Shown here: in pieces, positions 22,768 to 33,640 of the stretch
How the letters are laid out: each line of letters starts with the position of its first letter
How positions within the stretch are numbered: the first letter of the stretch is position 1
Assembly (NCBI GenBank): GCA_963682055.1
Contig: OY821748.1
Span: 4,994,343 to 5,058,342 of the forward strand
Direction of reading: 5' to 3'
Source of the DNA: Primula veris
Lineage: Eukaryota > Streptophyta > Magnoliopsida > Ericales > Primulaceae
Length of the DNA: 64,000 nucleotides
The notes under the pieces: generated by a model
What the model saw: only the letters and a program-made list of their open reading frames with translations
The model's database searches: none
What the model was told of the DNA's origin: nothing
Made by a program: the position numbers and the translations under genes

Positions 22768-25563
22768 ATGGAATGTAATAAAGAGGAGGCTTTAAGGGCC
22801 AAAGTGATTGCTGAGACAAAACTGCAAATCAACGACTATTCCGGGGCTAAGAAAGTTGCCCTTAAGGCCCAAAAACTCTACCCCGATTTAGAAAATATAT
22901 CCCAATTAATTTTGGTTTGTGATGTACTTTTGTCAGCCGAGCGCAAAGCTTATGGAAACGAAAAAGACTGGTATAATATTCTCGATATCGAGTCAACAGC
23001 TGATGAGGCATCAATCAAAAAACAATATCGAAAATTCGCTCTTTTGTTGCACCCTGATAAAAATAGATTTGCAGGGGCATGTGATGCTTTTAAGTTGATC
23101 GGTGAGGCTCATAGAATTCTTTTGGACCCTGCAAAGAGGCATTCGCACGATATGAAAATTAAATCTGTTCGTAATTCATCTCGTGTTCCAAACAAAAATC
23201 CAAACCCAGGGACACAACCTTGGGCCAAAAACAGCACATCCTTCAATAATTTTGCCACAAAACAACAGCAAAATCCCGTTATGCCCAATATTCAAGCGAC
23301 TTTTTGGACCATGTGTCCTTCTTGCGCTGTAAAATATGAGTATTACAGAGATGTGGTTAATAAAGTTTTTCAATGTCACTGCTGTCAAAAGACATTTATT
23401 GGCTATGAGATTAAGGATCAAGCTACATCAAATACACCAGGGTTCCAGTCCGATAATGATGCTTCTAAACAAAATGGTGGGGAAAGAAAGGGTTCTCAGG
23501 GAAATGTTAAATTCCAGCCTCGAAAAGAGCCGGGTGTGAAAAAGGGGACTAATGAGATCAGCGGAGATTCTAATGCGGTACCCGAATCCTCAGCAAAAGT
23601 TAGTAATAAGAGGAAAAAACAATTCAAGAAATCAAGTGTGAAGTCTGCTTCTGGTTCTAAAACGAACGTCTCTTTTGAAAAGAATGATTTAGGGGGTCCG
23701 TCGAAGAAAAAAAAAACAAACGGATCTGAAAAGGAAACAAGGTCTGCTCCTGTTGGAGAAGATGTCTCTTTTGAAAAGAAAGATTTAGGGAGCCCGTCGA
23801 AGAAAAAGAAACCAAACACATCTGAAAAGGAAACAAGGTCTACTCCTGTTAGAGTAGATGATATGAATAAGATGAAACCGGTACAAGCCGAGAACAGAAA
23901 TGACAGAAATGACGGTTCAACGTCTATGGAAAATGGGGAAACAATAAGTGGTGAAGCTGGTGGTGATGGGTTCCCGGATGTTTATGAATTCCCTGATCCC
24001 GATTTTAACGATTTTGACAAAAACAGAAACGATGAATGTTTTGAAGTTGGGCAAGTGTGGGCTTTGTACGATCCATTAGACGCCATGCCGAGATTCTATG
24101 CTAGAATTACGAAAATCATTTCTTTATCAGACTTCAAAATAAAGATGAAATGGCTAGAGGCGGATCCAGATGACGAAGACGAAATTAAATGGGCCGAAGC
24201 AGAATTGCCGGTTTCTTGTGGGAAATTTAGAACTGGAAATATTGATACTACGGACGGGCGCTCTATGTTCTCTCATCGTGTTGACTGGGAAAAAGGAAGA
24301 AAACGAGATACGTACAAGATATACCCACAAAAGGGTGAGACTTGGGCTATTTTCAAAAGCTGGAATATGAATTGGCACTCTGATTCAGAAACTAAGAGAA
24401 AGTACGAGTTTGAGTTTGTGGAGACATTGTCCGATTATTGTGAGGAAAATGGTGTTTCTGTTGCATACCTGGGTAAGGTAAAGGGATTTAGATGTCTGTT
24501 TTGTAGAACACCAAGAGAAGGAGCAGACTCCTTACAAATTCCACGTATTGAAATGTATAGATTTTCTCACAGGGTGCCATCGTTTCATTTAAGTGGAGAG
24601 GAGAGAGATGATGTTCCGAGAAATTCTTTTGAGCTAGATCCGGTTTCTTTTCCCATCAACCTTGTGGAGATTGATAATCCTAAAGATCCGAAAATCGAGG
24701 TTGAGACTGTAGAAACCCGTGAAGATGATTCTCCTCTTTGTGAGGAGGAAAAGATAATTGAAACTGATTCGAAGGAGACCGATGATCCTTTTGAAGATAA
24801 TTCTCCTCTTTGTGAGGAGGAAAAGAAAATTGAAACTGATTCGGAGGAGACTGATAATTCTTGTGAAGAAGTTGGAGAAGCTTCCGAAATACCGGAACAG
24901 GAGTTTTTTGACTTTGATAGTGAAAAATCCCCAGAAAAGTTTCAGCAAGGTCAGTGTTGGGCATTGTACAGTGATGAAGACGGGTTACCAAAATACTATG
25001 CTTTTATTAAAAACGTCGTTCTTCAACCCAAATTTAAAATAAATGTCACTTGGCTTAGTGCTTCCCCATCAAAGGACACCATCGAATACGCCGATAAGAG
25101 TATACCTGTTGCTTGTGGGATTTTCAGGCGTTCGAAGAGCAACCCGTCGTCATATACCGACACTGGCACATTTTCGCATCTGATACAAGTCGAGCTCACG
25201 AAGAAAAAAGATATTTACGCCATTTACCCGAGGAAAGCCGAGGTTTGGGCAGTATATAAGAATTGGAAAGATAGAATGACATTTGCAGATTTTGAGAAGA
25301 GTGAATATGATATTGTTGAAGTTCTGGAGGAAAAAGATTTCGCTTTTAAGATAATAAGGCTGGAAATGGTTAGTGGGCATATGTCAGTTTTCAAGCCCCT
25401 GGGAAAGAATGATTGGATCTTCCGTCCACAGTTGCTTAGATTTTCCCACCAAATCCCTGCTTTTAAACTGACGGATCAGAAAGGAGGAAATTTGAGAGGG
25501 TATTGGGAGCTTGATCTTGCTGCATTTCCCATTGGAAAGTTTCGTACGGGTGACGAGGGTTGA
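22768..25563 (+). CDS. J-domain protein with two DUF3444 domains (paralog 1)
   Basis: One uninterrupted coding exon for 931 aa. Residues 67-130 form a J domain with the HPD motif at 95-97, which stimulates Hsp70 ATPase. A zinc-ribbon-like segment follows, with CPSC at 183-186 and CHCC at 203-206. A long charged, lysine-rich and probably disordered linker leads to two DUF3444 domains (about 424-627 and 724-920), each opening with GQxWALY and closing near FELDP/WELDL. This is a plant-specific DnaJ family. The client and exact role are not known from sequence, although the basic stretches suggest a nuclear location. Two in-frame duplications distinguish it from its neighbour: VSFEK..DLG.PSKKKK (23670-23861) and SPLCEEEK.IETDS.ET (24728-24865). 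The start agrees with the paralog (MECNKEEA). Confidence 0.93.
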   Translation: MECNKEEALRAKVIAETKLQINDYSGAKKVALKAQKLYPDLENISQLILVCDVLLSAERKAYGNEKDWYNILDIESTADEASIKKQYRKFALLLHPDKNRFAGACDAFKLIGEAHRILLDPAKRHSHDMKIKSVRNSSRVPNKNPNPGTQPWAKNSTSFNNFATKQQQNPVMPNIQATFWTMCPSCAVKYEYYRDVVNKVFQCHCCQKTFIGYEIKDQATSNTPGFQSDNDASKQNGGERKGSQGNVKFQPRKEPGVKKGTNEISGDSNAVPESSAKVSNKRKKQFKKSSVKSASGSKTNVSFEKNDLGGPSKKKKTNGSEKETRSAPVGEDVSFEKKDLGSPSKKKKPNTSEKETRSTPVRVDDMNKMKPVQAENRNDRNDGSTSMENGETISGEAGGDGFPDVYEFPDPDFNDFDKNRNDECFEVGQVWALYDPLDAMPRFYARITKIISLSDFKIKMKWLEADPDDEDEIKWAEAELPVSCGKFRTGNIDTTDGRSMFSHRVDWEKGRKRDTYKIYPQKGETWAIFKSWNMNWHSDSETKRKYEFEFVETLSDYCEENGVSVAYLGKVKGFRCLFCRTPREGADSLQIPRIEMYRFSHRVPSFHLSGEERDDVPRNSFELDPVSFPINLVEIDNPKDPKIEVETVETREDDSPLCEEEKIIETDSKETDDPFEDNSPLCEEEKKIETDSEETDNSCEEVGEASEIPEQEFFDFDSEKSPEKFQQGQCWALYSDEDGLPKYYAFIKNVVLQPKFKINVTWLSASPSKDTIEYADKSIPVACGIFRRSKSNPSSYTDTGTFSHLIQVELTKKKDIYAIYPRKAEVWAVYKNWKDRMTFADFEKSEYDIVEVLEEKDFAFKIIRLEMVSGHMSVFKPLGKNDWIFRPQLLRFSHQIPAFKLTDQKGGNLRGYWELDLAAFPIGKFRTGDEG

Positions 25564-26800
25564 AGACTTTTATACCCTCTTATGAAGAACATGTAAAACT
25601 TTTGTAGTCCAAATTCTAACTTAATTTTTTTTATGGAACTCTCATCGTTATGCTTGTTTAGTTTTGGTCCTATGTAATCCTTTTTCAATTTTGTTTTCTA
25701 TTCTATGTTTGTGGAACTTAGGAAATTGTGAACAGAAACAGGTTTCTTTTGGAGAGTGGGCTCTATTGGGCATCCAAAAAAACTGGGTACATGGTAATTT
25801 GTTTAGAAATTCCTCCGACAATAAAGGAGTCGGAAGTCTCTTTATCATGAGATCGTAGTGTTGTTTGTTGGGTCCTTTGTAGTTTGTATTTACTTGCTTC
25901 TTACGAAGAGCTATTAGAAGCTCCGGGATAATTTATCGCGATAGAGTTTAGCTGATGAAGCAGTCTCGTAGTCTTGTTTTCAATTCATGTACTCTAGGGT
26001 TCTAGCTTGCTTCTAAACAAGAAGTAGAAAGTTTTCTCAATTATTTTGTAAAGCCAAAACAACCAAGTGTGTGTCTATTCCTTCTCGAATCTCATCCCAC
26101 CCATTTTCCTAAGCCCTCTTTAGCTGACTTACTTTTTATCACAACGTCGAACTTATCAAGTATTTTGTGTATTTTCGATCATGTATGACGTATCATCATT
26201 CAACCTTGCACATCAACATAAACTGTATGTTGACAACTACTCACGAGGCACTTCGTTTATCAACCAACTTAACACAGTTACTTTAGCAACCTACAGGACC
26301 TGTGTTCACACCATTCATAGCATTTTGAATTTGTAAGACGGGATAAGAAAGATTTATGCAGCATATCACCTTTTATTAATTTGTTGGACCTAGAAAGTAA
26401 CAAGAATTCAGTTTGTCATTGTAATCATATCTGAATCGAGGCTTGAAACATACTCTCCTTTTGCGGCAAAACCGATCATGAATATATTTCGGAAGTACAT
26501 TACGAGAGAGCTGAAATATTGTGCAAAGGTACATTGGATAACAGTCCCTTAAAAGAACTCGAATAAAATGCCGATAAGATGCTAACAAAACGCAGACATC
26601 ATACTATCGTGGGCAGTCCCGAGACTACCCCGAGTCTGTGGCCGAGAAAACTGAGTCTTGTGTCAACCTACTAAAAACTCAAGAGATTAATAAGAAAGTT
26701 TTGTCTGGCTCATTATAATAAAAATAATAATAACAAAAAAATGTCACCGTTATTGTGTAGGTTGGAAACAACTTTTTTTGAAAGCTTTTTTATTTGAAAA
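25564..26800. other. Spacer between the two DnaJ genes
   Basis: 3' flank of the first gene and AT-rich spacer. Small frames at 25664-25858 and 26376-26588 show no family features. Confidence 0.5.
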
Positions 26801-26807
26801 TTCCACG

Positions 26808-27148
26808 AATGTTTGGCATGTAATCTTTTTAGCTTTTAAAAAGCTAGCTTTTTAGTAAAATAGCTAAAAGGTTCAAAAGGAGAGAAGCTAGAAACTTGCA
26901 ATTTTTTTTAGTTTTTTCACGTTAAATTTTTTAAAAAACAAAATATTTCTGATAGAACGTGTTTATATTCACGTAAGTATAAGTTAAATTAGGTGACCAA
27001 CGATGTATAAATAAAAATAAGTTAAAAGTCACTTATAAGTAAAAGAGTGATGTCAAACCCCATACTTCGCCGTTTTTCAACATTTTTTTTTTCTTTTGCT
27101 TATAAAAAGCAACTTTTTGACCAAAAAAATTGAGATCCCAAACAGGCA
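26808..27148. mobile_element. GTTTGGCA-ended element, copy 2
   Basis: The left end is AATGTTTGGCATGTAATC and the right end, complemented, is TGCCTGTTTGGGATCTC. The interior has runs of aaaagctagcttttt and ttttgaccaaaaaaat like copy 1 in the CSD1 leader intron. It sits immediately upstream of the second DnaJ gene's promoter. Confidence 0.55.
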
Positions 27149-27149
27149 C

Positions 27150-27330
27150 ATCAGTATTGTTTTAGCCTCGAGATTAAGGGCAAAAATGGAAAATTGCACA
27201 TTAAAAAGATTACCCCTCAAGATCATGCGAATTACAAATGTAACAAATCCCACCCTAAATGGGTCTTATTTCATAATTAACAAAAACTACAGGACCTCTC
27301 TCTCTCTCTCTCTAGCCGTTTTGTTTTCTT
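27150..27330 (+). promoter_or_regulatory. Putative promoter and CT-rich leader of second DnaJ gene
   Basis: Contains 'aagggcaaaaatgg' and 'acccctcaag', resembling 'ggggcaaaaatg' and 'gcccctaa' upstream of the first DnaJ gene, then a (CT)n run at about 27296-27314. The GGGCCC palindrome seen in the first promoter is absent here. Confidence 0.35.
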
Positions 27331-27529
27331 CTAAACATGTCAACGGAATGAGTAATAAGCTTCTCTCTCATCTCTTTTATTCCATTATAATTATAAATAA
27401 TAATAATTATTATACTTTCTAATTAAATTTCAGCACTAGTGTCTTATACTGTCAAATTTAAACAAGCTTATATAGTTTTATGAACTAATGAGCTTCATTT
27501 TTAACCAGCAATTTACACTGTATTTTTTG

Positions 27530-28720
27530 TGTATTTTCAGCTCTAGTTCTGAATAGCGTTAAATTAGCCTTATTTGTGATACATAATGCATTTTATTATG
27601 GATTTTAGCTTCGATCGTTTAATCAGAATCAGAATTTACCGTGCCTTCTTTTTTTAGAGAATTGGAAATTTTAGGGTTTGGATTAGGTAAAAACTAGCAT
27701 TACCCTTTTAATTATCATCACCACAAAATTAGTTAACTGAAAGTGTGAAATTAATTTTTTTGAGGTTATATTGTCTATGAATTTTCAGTACTGAATTTGG
27801 GATAGCTTTAAATTAGCCTTTTTTAAGATACATATTGCATTTTATTCTGGATGTTTGCTTCGATTGTTTAGTCAATTACTTTTTAAATCAGAACTTACAA
27901 TGCCTTCTTTTTTATAAAAAAAATAAAAAATCTTAAGAGTTTGGATAAAAACTAGCATTATCCTTTAATCATCAATTTATCATCACCCTTTAATGAAAAA
28001 ATAGGTGACAGATAGTGCGAACTTAATTTTTCCGAGGTTTTATTGTCTATGCTCATAAGCTTATAACTATGACCTAATTAATTTCTTCTTAAATCAGAAT
28101 TTACACTGATTTTACTTTCAGTACTATAATTGGGATAGCTTTAAATTTGCCTTTTTTGGGATAATTTCTGCTTGTAATAAGCTTCTGTGGTTTAATCAGT
28201 TACTTTTTGAATCAGATTTACGATGTTTTCTTTTCAGGAATTTTCATTTGTAGGGGTTGGATAAGGTAAAAAAAACTAGCATTGCCCTTTAATTAACATC
28301 ACTCTTTAATTGGATATTAGCTTTAGGGTGATTGGTTGTGCGAAAATGAAACGTTTTCGACTTTTCTCGTCTATACTCGTAACAAGCTTTTATAGTTAAG
28401 TGATCTAATTAGTTTCATTTTATACCAAAAAGGTTACACTGAATTTTTAATACTGGACTTGGAATAATGTGTATCTCTGCTGCTAAGAAGCTTTATGTGG
28501 TCTGGTCAAATCACTTTTTAATCAGAATTTAGTATGCCCTTTTACAGAATTTCCAGTCTAAGGTTTTCATTAGGTAGAAACTAGCAATTGTTGGTGGATT
28601 GTTTGCATCGTTGTTTATAATATGTTATTAGATTCGTTAACGTATTTGATTACATTATAAATCAGAATTTTGCTGCCCTTTTAAGAATTTTCAGTTGTAG
28701 GCTTTCAAATAGTTTGAGAT
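27530..28720 (+). repeat. Degenerate tandem array (~270 bp units) in second DnaJ leader
   Basis: About four to five diverged units start near 27530, 27785, 28115, 28440 and 28640. Each carries some of 'tttcagtactgaatttgggatagctttaaattagcc', 'tgcttcgattgtttaatca', 'aaatcagaatttac' and 'aaaaactagcattaccctttaat' (given here as partial phrases). The array lies in the likely leader intron, whose plausible acceptor ends at 30845. Confidence 0.75.
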
Positions 28721-30228
28721 ATTTTTTGTGTTGACTAAGTTAGTTGTCAGTTGTACATTTTTAATCAGAGTCTAGACTACCCTTTTGTATGGATTTCAGT
28801 TCATAAAATTGGAATAGTGAAAGTAACAATTTTAGGGGGATATTTTCCGCAACTCTGCTCACAGATTGTTGTTTATTCTTGTAAGTTTCTGCTGTTTTCT
28901 ACTTTTTTTTGTTTTGTTTTGGGTTTTGTTGAAAGTTGCATATCTGTCTCCAGATATGCAGAAGAGCTTTGCTATTATTAATTTTAATATTCTGAAAGGT
29001 AAAAAATAGAGTATTTATTGGTATTGCAATGTTGCAGTTAGTATTCTCCTTTGTGGGGTTTGGTTTGAACTTTTAACTCGGTTACTACGGTATTTAATTG
29101 CACTGTTCAGGGATTTCCATAAAGTATGTTCCTCAGTATTCAAAAAATCATGTACTTAATAAACGTCTTAGGTATATACGAGTGCTTCGAGAGTCAGATT
29201 TTGTAACCTCTGTCTGAGGTTTTACTTTCTGCTGCAGTGCTGCTTGATTTCAAGTTCTTAATCTTTAAGCTTTTGGTAGGAATTTTAAGTCTTTTAAAGT
29301 GCTATTGTTTTGCTTAAAGCTTGCATGTTTAGATCTCTGCAAGCTGTTGTATTTGATACTTGTAGTAGAGTTGTACAAGGGCACTGTTGGTTAGATTTTA
29401 GAATATTCTGATGGCTGTTTTTTTTTCTTCTTCTGAATATTACATTATTAAATCAACTTGCTTCATAAAGTTAGAAGCTAATGTTAGGCATTAATTTTAT
29501 CGTAGCTAAGAATCAAAGAAAGGTGTATTAGCTTAATCTGTGTATCAGTATCAGTACTGGATCTTATTTTAGTGGTAAGTTGAAAGTTATTTATTTTTGT
29601 TCCTGTTACTTGATTAAGACCATGTTTCAATGCATATGGGAAAAGTGGCTATTGAATAACAAATGGTCAAGTTAAAATATGGTCGATTCTTTTCCTGTTA
29701 TGAGTTAAAAGGTTATTTTTCTTTATTTACCTTTTTTAAAATTTAGACCACTTAGTATGCTATAGTAAACGCGCTATATATTTTGATTCATAGTTAGTTC
29801 ACTTTTGGCAATGAATTGAAGGAGGATATGGAAGCCAGTTTAATCCACATGGACGCATGACTATTGATCTTGTATCATTGTTAAGTCAGGTTTTGTTTTA
29901 TTCTTTCCCTGGCTAGATTAAGAAAGATTCTGATGTCTTGATTGCCCTTTCTAGTTCGAAACACGTTATATAAGAAACGTGAGTTTTGAGATAAGTTAGT
30001 TTCAGTTTCTTTGCATTATGAAATTGGAGAAAGATATAAAAGTTTCCTCTATCAAAATGATCTTTATTTCAGTACTAGCGAAATGGCCAAATTGTTTTAG
30101 TTTTAAATGAAAAAAGTCTAGGTTCAGGTTTCTGAAACTCATATGATCCTGAGTTTGTATCTATTAGCAAGAAGCCAAGAATCAACACCACAGTTGATAA
30201 TTATTGTGGCTTCCTATATATTTGCCTT

Positions 30229-30247
30229 CCCCCCCCCCCCCCCCCCC
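30229..30247 (+). repeat. 19-base C homopolymer
   Basis: An uninterrupted run of 19 cytosines in an otherwise AT-rich intron, 0.7 kb before the second DnaJ coding exon. It could fold as an i-motif, or as a G-quadruplex on the other strand. The length is likely variable and error-prone. Confidence 0.9.
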
Positions 30248-30940
30248 GACATAAAATTTGCTTTGTTTGCAATTGTTTACTATGTGTTTTCTATCACATT
30301 ATATTGGTTAATCCACTGTGAAGTTTTTTCAAGTTTTGTTTGAACGTGGAGGAACTTTTATTTTCCATCAATACGGTTAGATACTAAACACAGGGTTTGG
30401 ACACTATTTGTTGTCATTCACACCAAATTTGGCACCTTCCTTGTGTTGGTCTCATTTTAGTCTCCATTTTTGTATCTTGATTAGAGTTTTGTCATTATTC
30501 TCCCTTTATTTGCTACCGTTAGTAGAAAAGTTTCTGGCTAAGTACAAGTATCACAGGAACTCAGTAGTACGATTTATGTTGACTACCTTTATTAGGATCA
30601 ACGTTTTACTTCTCTCATGGTGGTCAAGAACTGGATTTACTTTTTGGAACTTTTGAAGGAATGTGCACAACCCACCTGTACAGACTTTATATGTTTCTTA
30701 TCTCATTAACCTTCCTTTCGTTTTTTGTGAATTACTTGTATATATGGTATATAAATTGTGATTACTAGAATAGGCTTTTCTTTTAGTATAATCGTCATCA
30801 CTTGTTAGTTATTATCTTATACGTCTTTTGTGTTTGCCGAATCAGGAGGAGCTTCAAACATGGGGTGTAACCAGTTTCTCATTTTATAATTGTTTTCAAG
30901 GAGCCTAGTGAATTCTGCGAGTCTTATTTCTGGGTCGATA

Positions 30941-33640
30941 ATGGAGTGCAACAAAGAAGAGGCTATCAGAGCCAAAGAAGTCGCAGACACGAAAATGCAA
31001 AACAAAGATTTTTCAGGAGCCAAAAAAGTCGCCTTAAAAGCCCAACAACTCTACCCCGATTTGGAAAACATATCACAATTACTTACTGTATGTGATGTGC
31101 ACTTGTCAGCTGAGAGCAAATCTCGCGCGAACGACAAAAACTGGTACGATATTCTCAAAGTTGAGTCAACAGCTGATGACATAACCATCAAAAAACAATA
31201 TCGGAAATTTGCTCTTTTGTTACACCCTGATAAGAACAAGTTTCCAGGGGCCACCGACGCTTTTAAGTTAGTCGGAGAAGCCCAGAGAGTGCTTTTGGAC
31301 AGTGAAAAACGGGCTTCATATGATTCTAAATTAAAAAATTGGAGACCTAGCAGCAATATTCCAAGTAATAGAACACACCCTTGGGCCCAAAACCCTTTCA
31401 TGGGAAAAACTACTTCAGCGTTCACTAGTTTTAACCCACTACAACAACAGCCTAAAAAGCCGCCTCAGACTACTTTTTGGACCATGTGTCCTTATTGCGC
31501 TATGAAATATCAATATTATAGAGAAGTGGTAAATAAAGTTGTATGTTGTCAACGCTGTAAAAAATCTTTTACTGGACATGAGATTACGAATAATGCTACA
31601 ACTAGTCATGCACCGTGGACTTTGCCCAAGTTTGATACTCCAACAAAAATGTCCGTTCCAAGAACTGCGACTTCTAAATTTAAAGCTGGTGAAGATTCTA
31701 AGACGAAAAAACCGAAAAAAACAGAAATCTCGGCAAAAGTAAATGTTAGTAAGAGGAAAAAACGAATCGAGGAATCAAGTGAAAGTTGCGGTGATGACAG
31801 TAGCAGCGAGTCCGAGGAAGATGCTGTCATTCAAGAGAATAGGGATATTGAAATGAAGAATCTCCGGAGGTCTGACCGTTCTAAAAGGACCAGATCTTAT
31901 AAAGAAAATATAAGCGACAAGGAAGATTTAGGGAGTTCTTCAAAGAATGCAAAGTCTAGTTTTCATAAAAATAAATCTTCGGGTTTGGAAAAAGAGCCAC
32001 CTCAAACAAACAAGTTTAAGGTAAAACCTAAAGAAACTGAAAACAGTGAAGGGTCAAGTGTGATGAAAAATGGAGGAAAGCGAAATATTAAGACTAATCG
32101 TGGAATTTCACCTACTTCAACACCCGATGAGGCCTCTATTCCTGAAATATATGATTACCCTGATCCCGAGTTTAGTGACTTTACGAAAGATAAAAAAGAG
32201 GAATGTTTTGCAGTGGGTCAAATTTGGGCTGCCTATGATACTTTAGATGCCATGCCTAGATTCTATGCTCGAATAAATAAAATCATCTCTACTTTTACGC
32301 TTAAATTGAGGATTACATGGCTAGAGCCGGACCCAGATGACGGAAATGAAATTAAATGGTTCGAATCAGGATTACCCGTTTCATGTGGGGAGTTTATCAA
32401 GGGAAACACTAAGACCACTGATAAGCGCTTAATGTTTTCACATTTAGTTGATTGGAAAAAAGGTGATAAAAGGGATACCTATAAGATATATCCACAGAAG
32501 GGAGAGACTTGGGCTTTGTTTAGAAACTGGGATATTAATTGGTACTCTGATAGTGAAGCTAAGACGAAGTTTGAGTTTGATTTTGTGGAAATATTGTCGG
32601 AATATTGTGAAGATGATGGTGTTTCTGTAGCATATTTGGGTAAAGTAAAGGGATTTTCATGCTTATTTTGTAGAACAACAAAGGGAGGTGTTGATTCATT
32701 TAAAATTCTACGTAATCAACTATTTAGGTTTTCGCATAAGGTACCTTCGTTTCGTTTGAGCGGAGAAGAAAGCAACGATGTTCCAAAAGATTCTTTTGAA
32801 CTTGATCCTGCTTCTTTCCCCCCAAAAGTTGAAGAGATTGATAACCCTAAAGATTTAAAAGTCGAGGTTGAAACTGTTGTGATATCCGAAGAAAATGAAA
32901 TGGAATTAGATTCTGAAGGGAACAGTAATTCAAATGAAGAAAGCCCAGCAGCTTATAAAGTACCTGAATCGGAATTTTTCAATTTTGGTGGTGATAAATC
33001 TCCTGAAAAGTTTAAGCCCGGACAAATTTGGGCGTTGTATAGCGATGAAGATGGCTTACCAAAGTACTATGCGTTAATAAAAAAAGTTGTTCAGAAACCT
33101 GAATTTAAATTACAAGTCACTTGGCTTAGTCACTGTCCAACAAAGAACACCACTAAGAATGTAAATAAAAGCATACCCTTTGGTGTTGGAATATTTAAGC
33201 ATTCTAAAGGTAAAACCTCGTCGTATACAGATACCAAATTATTTTCTCACTGCTTAAGAGTGGAGCCAACAGATAAAAAATACGAATATGGGATTTATCC
33301 GAGGAAAGGCGAGGTATGGGCAATTTGCAAGAATTGGAATCCGAGGATAACTCCTCCGGACTTGGAAAAACGTGAATATGATTTGGTAGAAATTTTGGAA
33401 GAAACCGACTTTGGTATAAAGGTCTTGGTGTTAGAAAGGGTAAGTGGGTATAAGTCTGTTTTCAAGACTCGGGAAATAGACGGGGCTCTTGTGGTGAATC
33501 AAATTGACCGATCACTGTTTCTTAGGTTTTCTCACCAAATCCCTGCTTTTAAGCTGACGGATGAAAGAAAAGGAAACCTTAAAGGGTACTGGGAACTTGA
33601 TCCTGCTGCTTTGCCTATTAAAGTGTTAAGCTCGAGATGA
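30941..33640 (+). CDS. J-domain protein with two DUF3444 domains (paralog 2)
   Basis: Single coding exon, 899 aa from the ATG at 30941. A longer frame opens at 30890 but has only extra leader-like codons. MECNKEEAIRAKEVADTK matches the neighbour's start and the bases just before it (TTTCTGGGTC) match too, so 30941 is preferred. The J domain is at residues 67-130 with HPD at 95-97. A CPYC..CQRC zinc-ribbon-like segment, a lysine-rich linker and two DUF3444 domains follow in the same order as in paralog 1. It lacks both internal duplications of paralog 1, and its linker carries a distinct acidic/serine patch (ESSESCGDDSSSESEED). The two genes lie in tandem 5.4 kb apart and probably arose by local duplication. 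Role: presumed Hsp70 co-chaperone; clients unknown. Confidence 0.93.
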   Translation: MECNKEEAIRAKEVADTKMQNKDFSGAKKVALKAQQLYPDLENISQLLTVCDVHLSAESKSRANDKNWYDILKVESTADDITIKKQYRKFALLLHPDKNKFPGATDAFKLVGEAQRVLLDSEKRASYDSKLKNWRPSSNIPSNRTHPWAQNPFMGKTTSAFTSFNPLQQQPKKPPQTTFWTMCPYCAMKYQYYREVVNKVVCCQRCKKSFTGHEITNNATTSHAPWTLPKFDTPTKMSVPRTATSKFKAGEDSKTKKPKKTEISAKVNVSKRKKRIEESSESCGDDSSSESEEDAVIQENRDIEMKNLRRSDRSKRTRSYKENISDKEDLGSSSKNAKSSFHKNKSSGLEKEPPQTNKFKVKPKETENSEGSSVMKNGGKRNIKTNRGISPTSTPDEASIPEIYDYPDPEFSDFTKDKKEECFAVGQIWAAYDTLDAMPRFYARINKIISTFTLKLRITWLEPDPDDGNEIKWFESGLPVSCGEFIKGNTKTTDKRLMFSHLVDWKKGDKRDTYKIYPQKGETWALFRNWDINWYSDSEAKTKFEFDFVEILSEYCEDDGVSVAYLGKVKGFSCLFCRTTKGGVDSFKILRNQLFRFSHKVPSFRLSGEESNDVPKDSFELDPASFPPKVEEIDNPKDLKVEVETVVISEENEMELDSEGNSNSNEESPAAYKVPESEFFNFGGDKSPEKFKPGQIWALYSDEDGLPKYYALIKKVVQKPEFKLQVTWLSHCPTKNTTKNVNKSIPFGVGIFKHSKGKTSSYTDTKLFSHCLRVEPTDKKYEYGIYPRKGEVWAICKNWNPRITPPDLEKREYDLVEILEETDFGIKVLVLERVSGYKSVFKTREIDGALVVNQIDRSLFLRFSHQIPAFKLTDERKGNLKGYWELDPAALPIKVLSSR

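Noticed and set aside
30890..30940. Longer start for the second DnaJ protein
   Set aside because: The extra residues match nothing in the paralog, while MECNKEEA and the bases just before it agree between the two genes.
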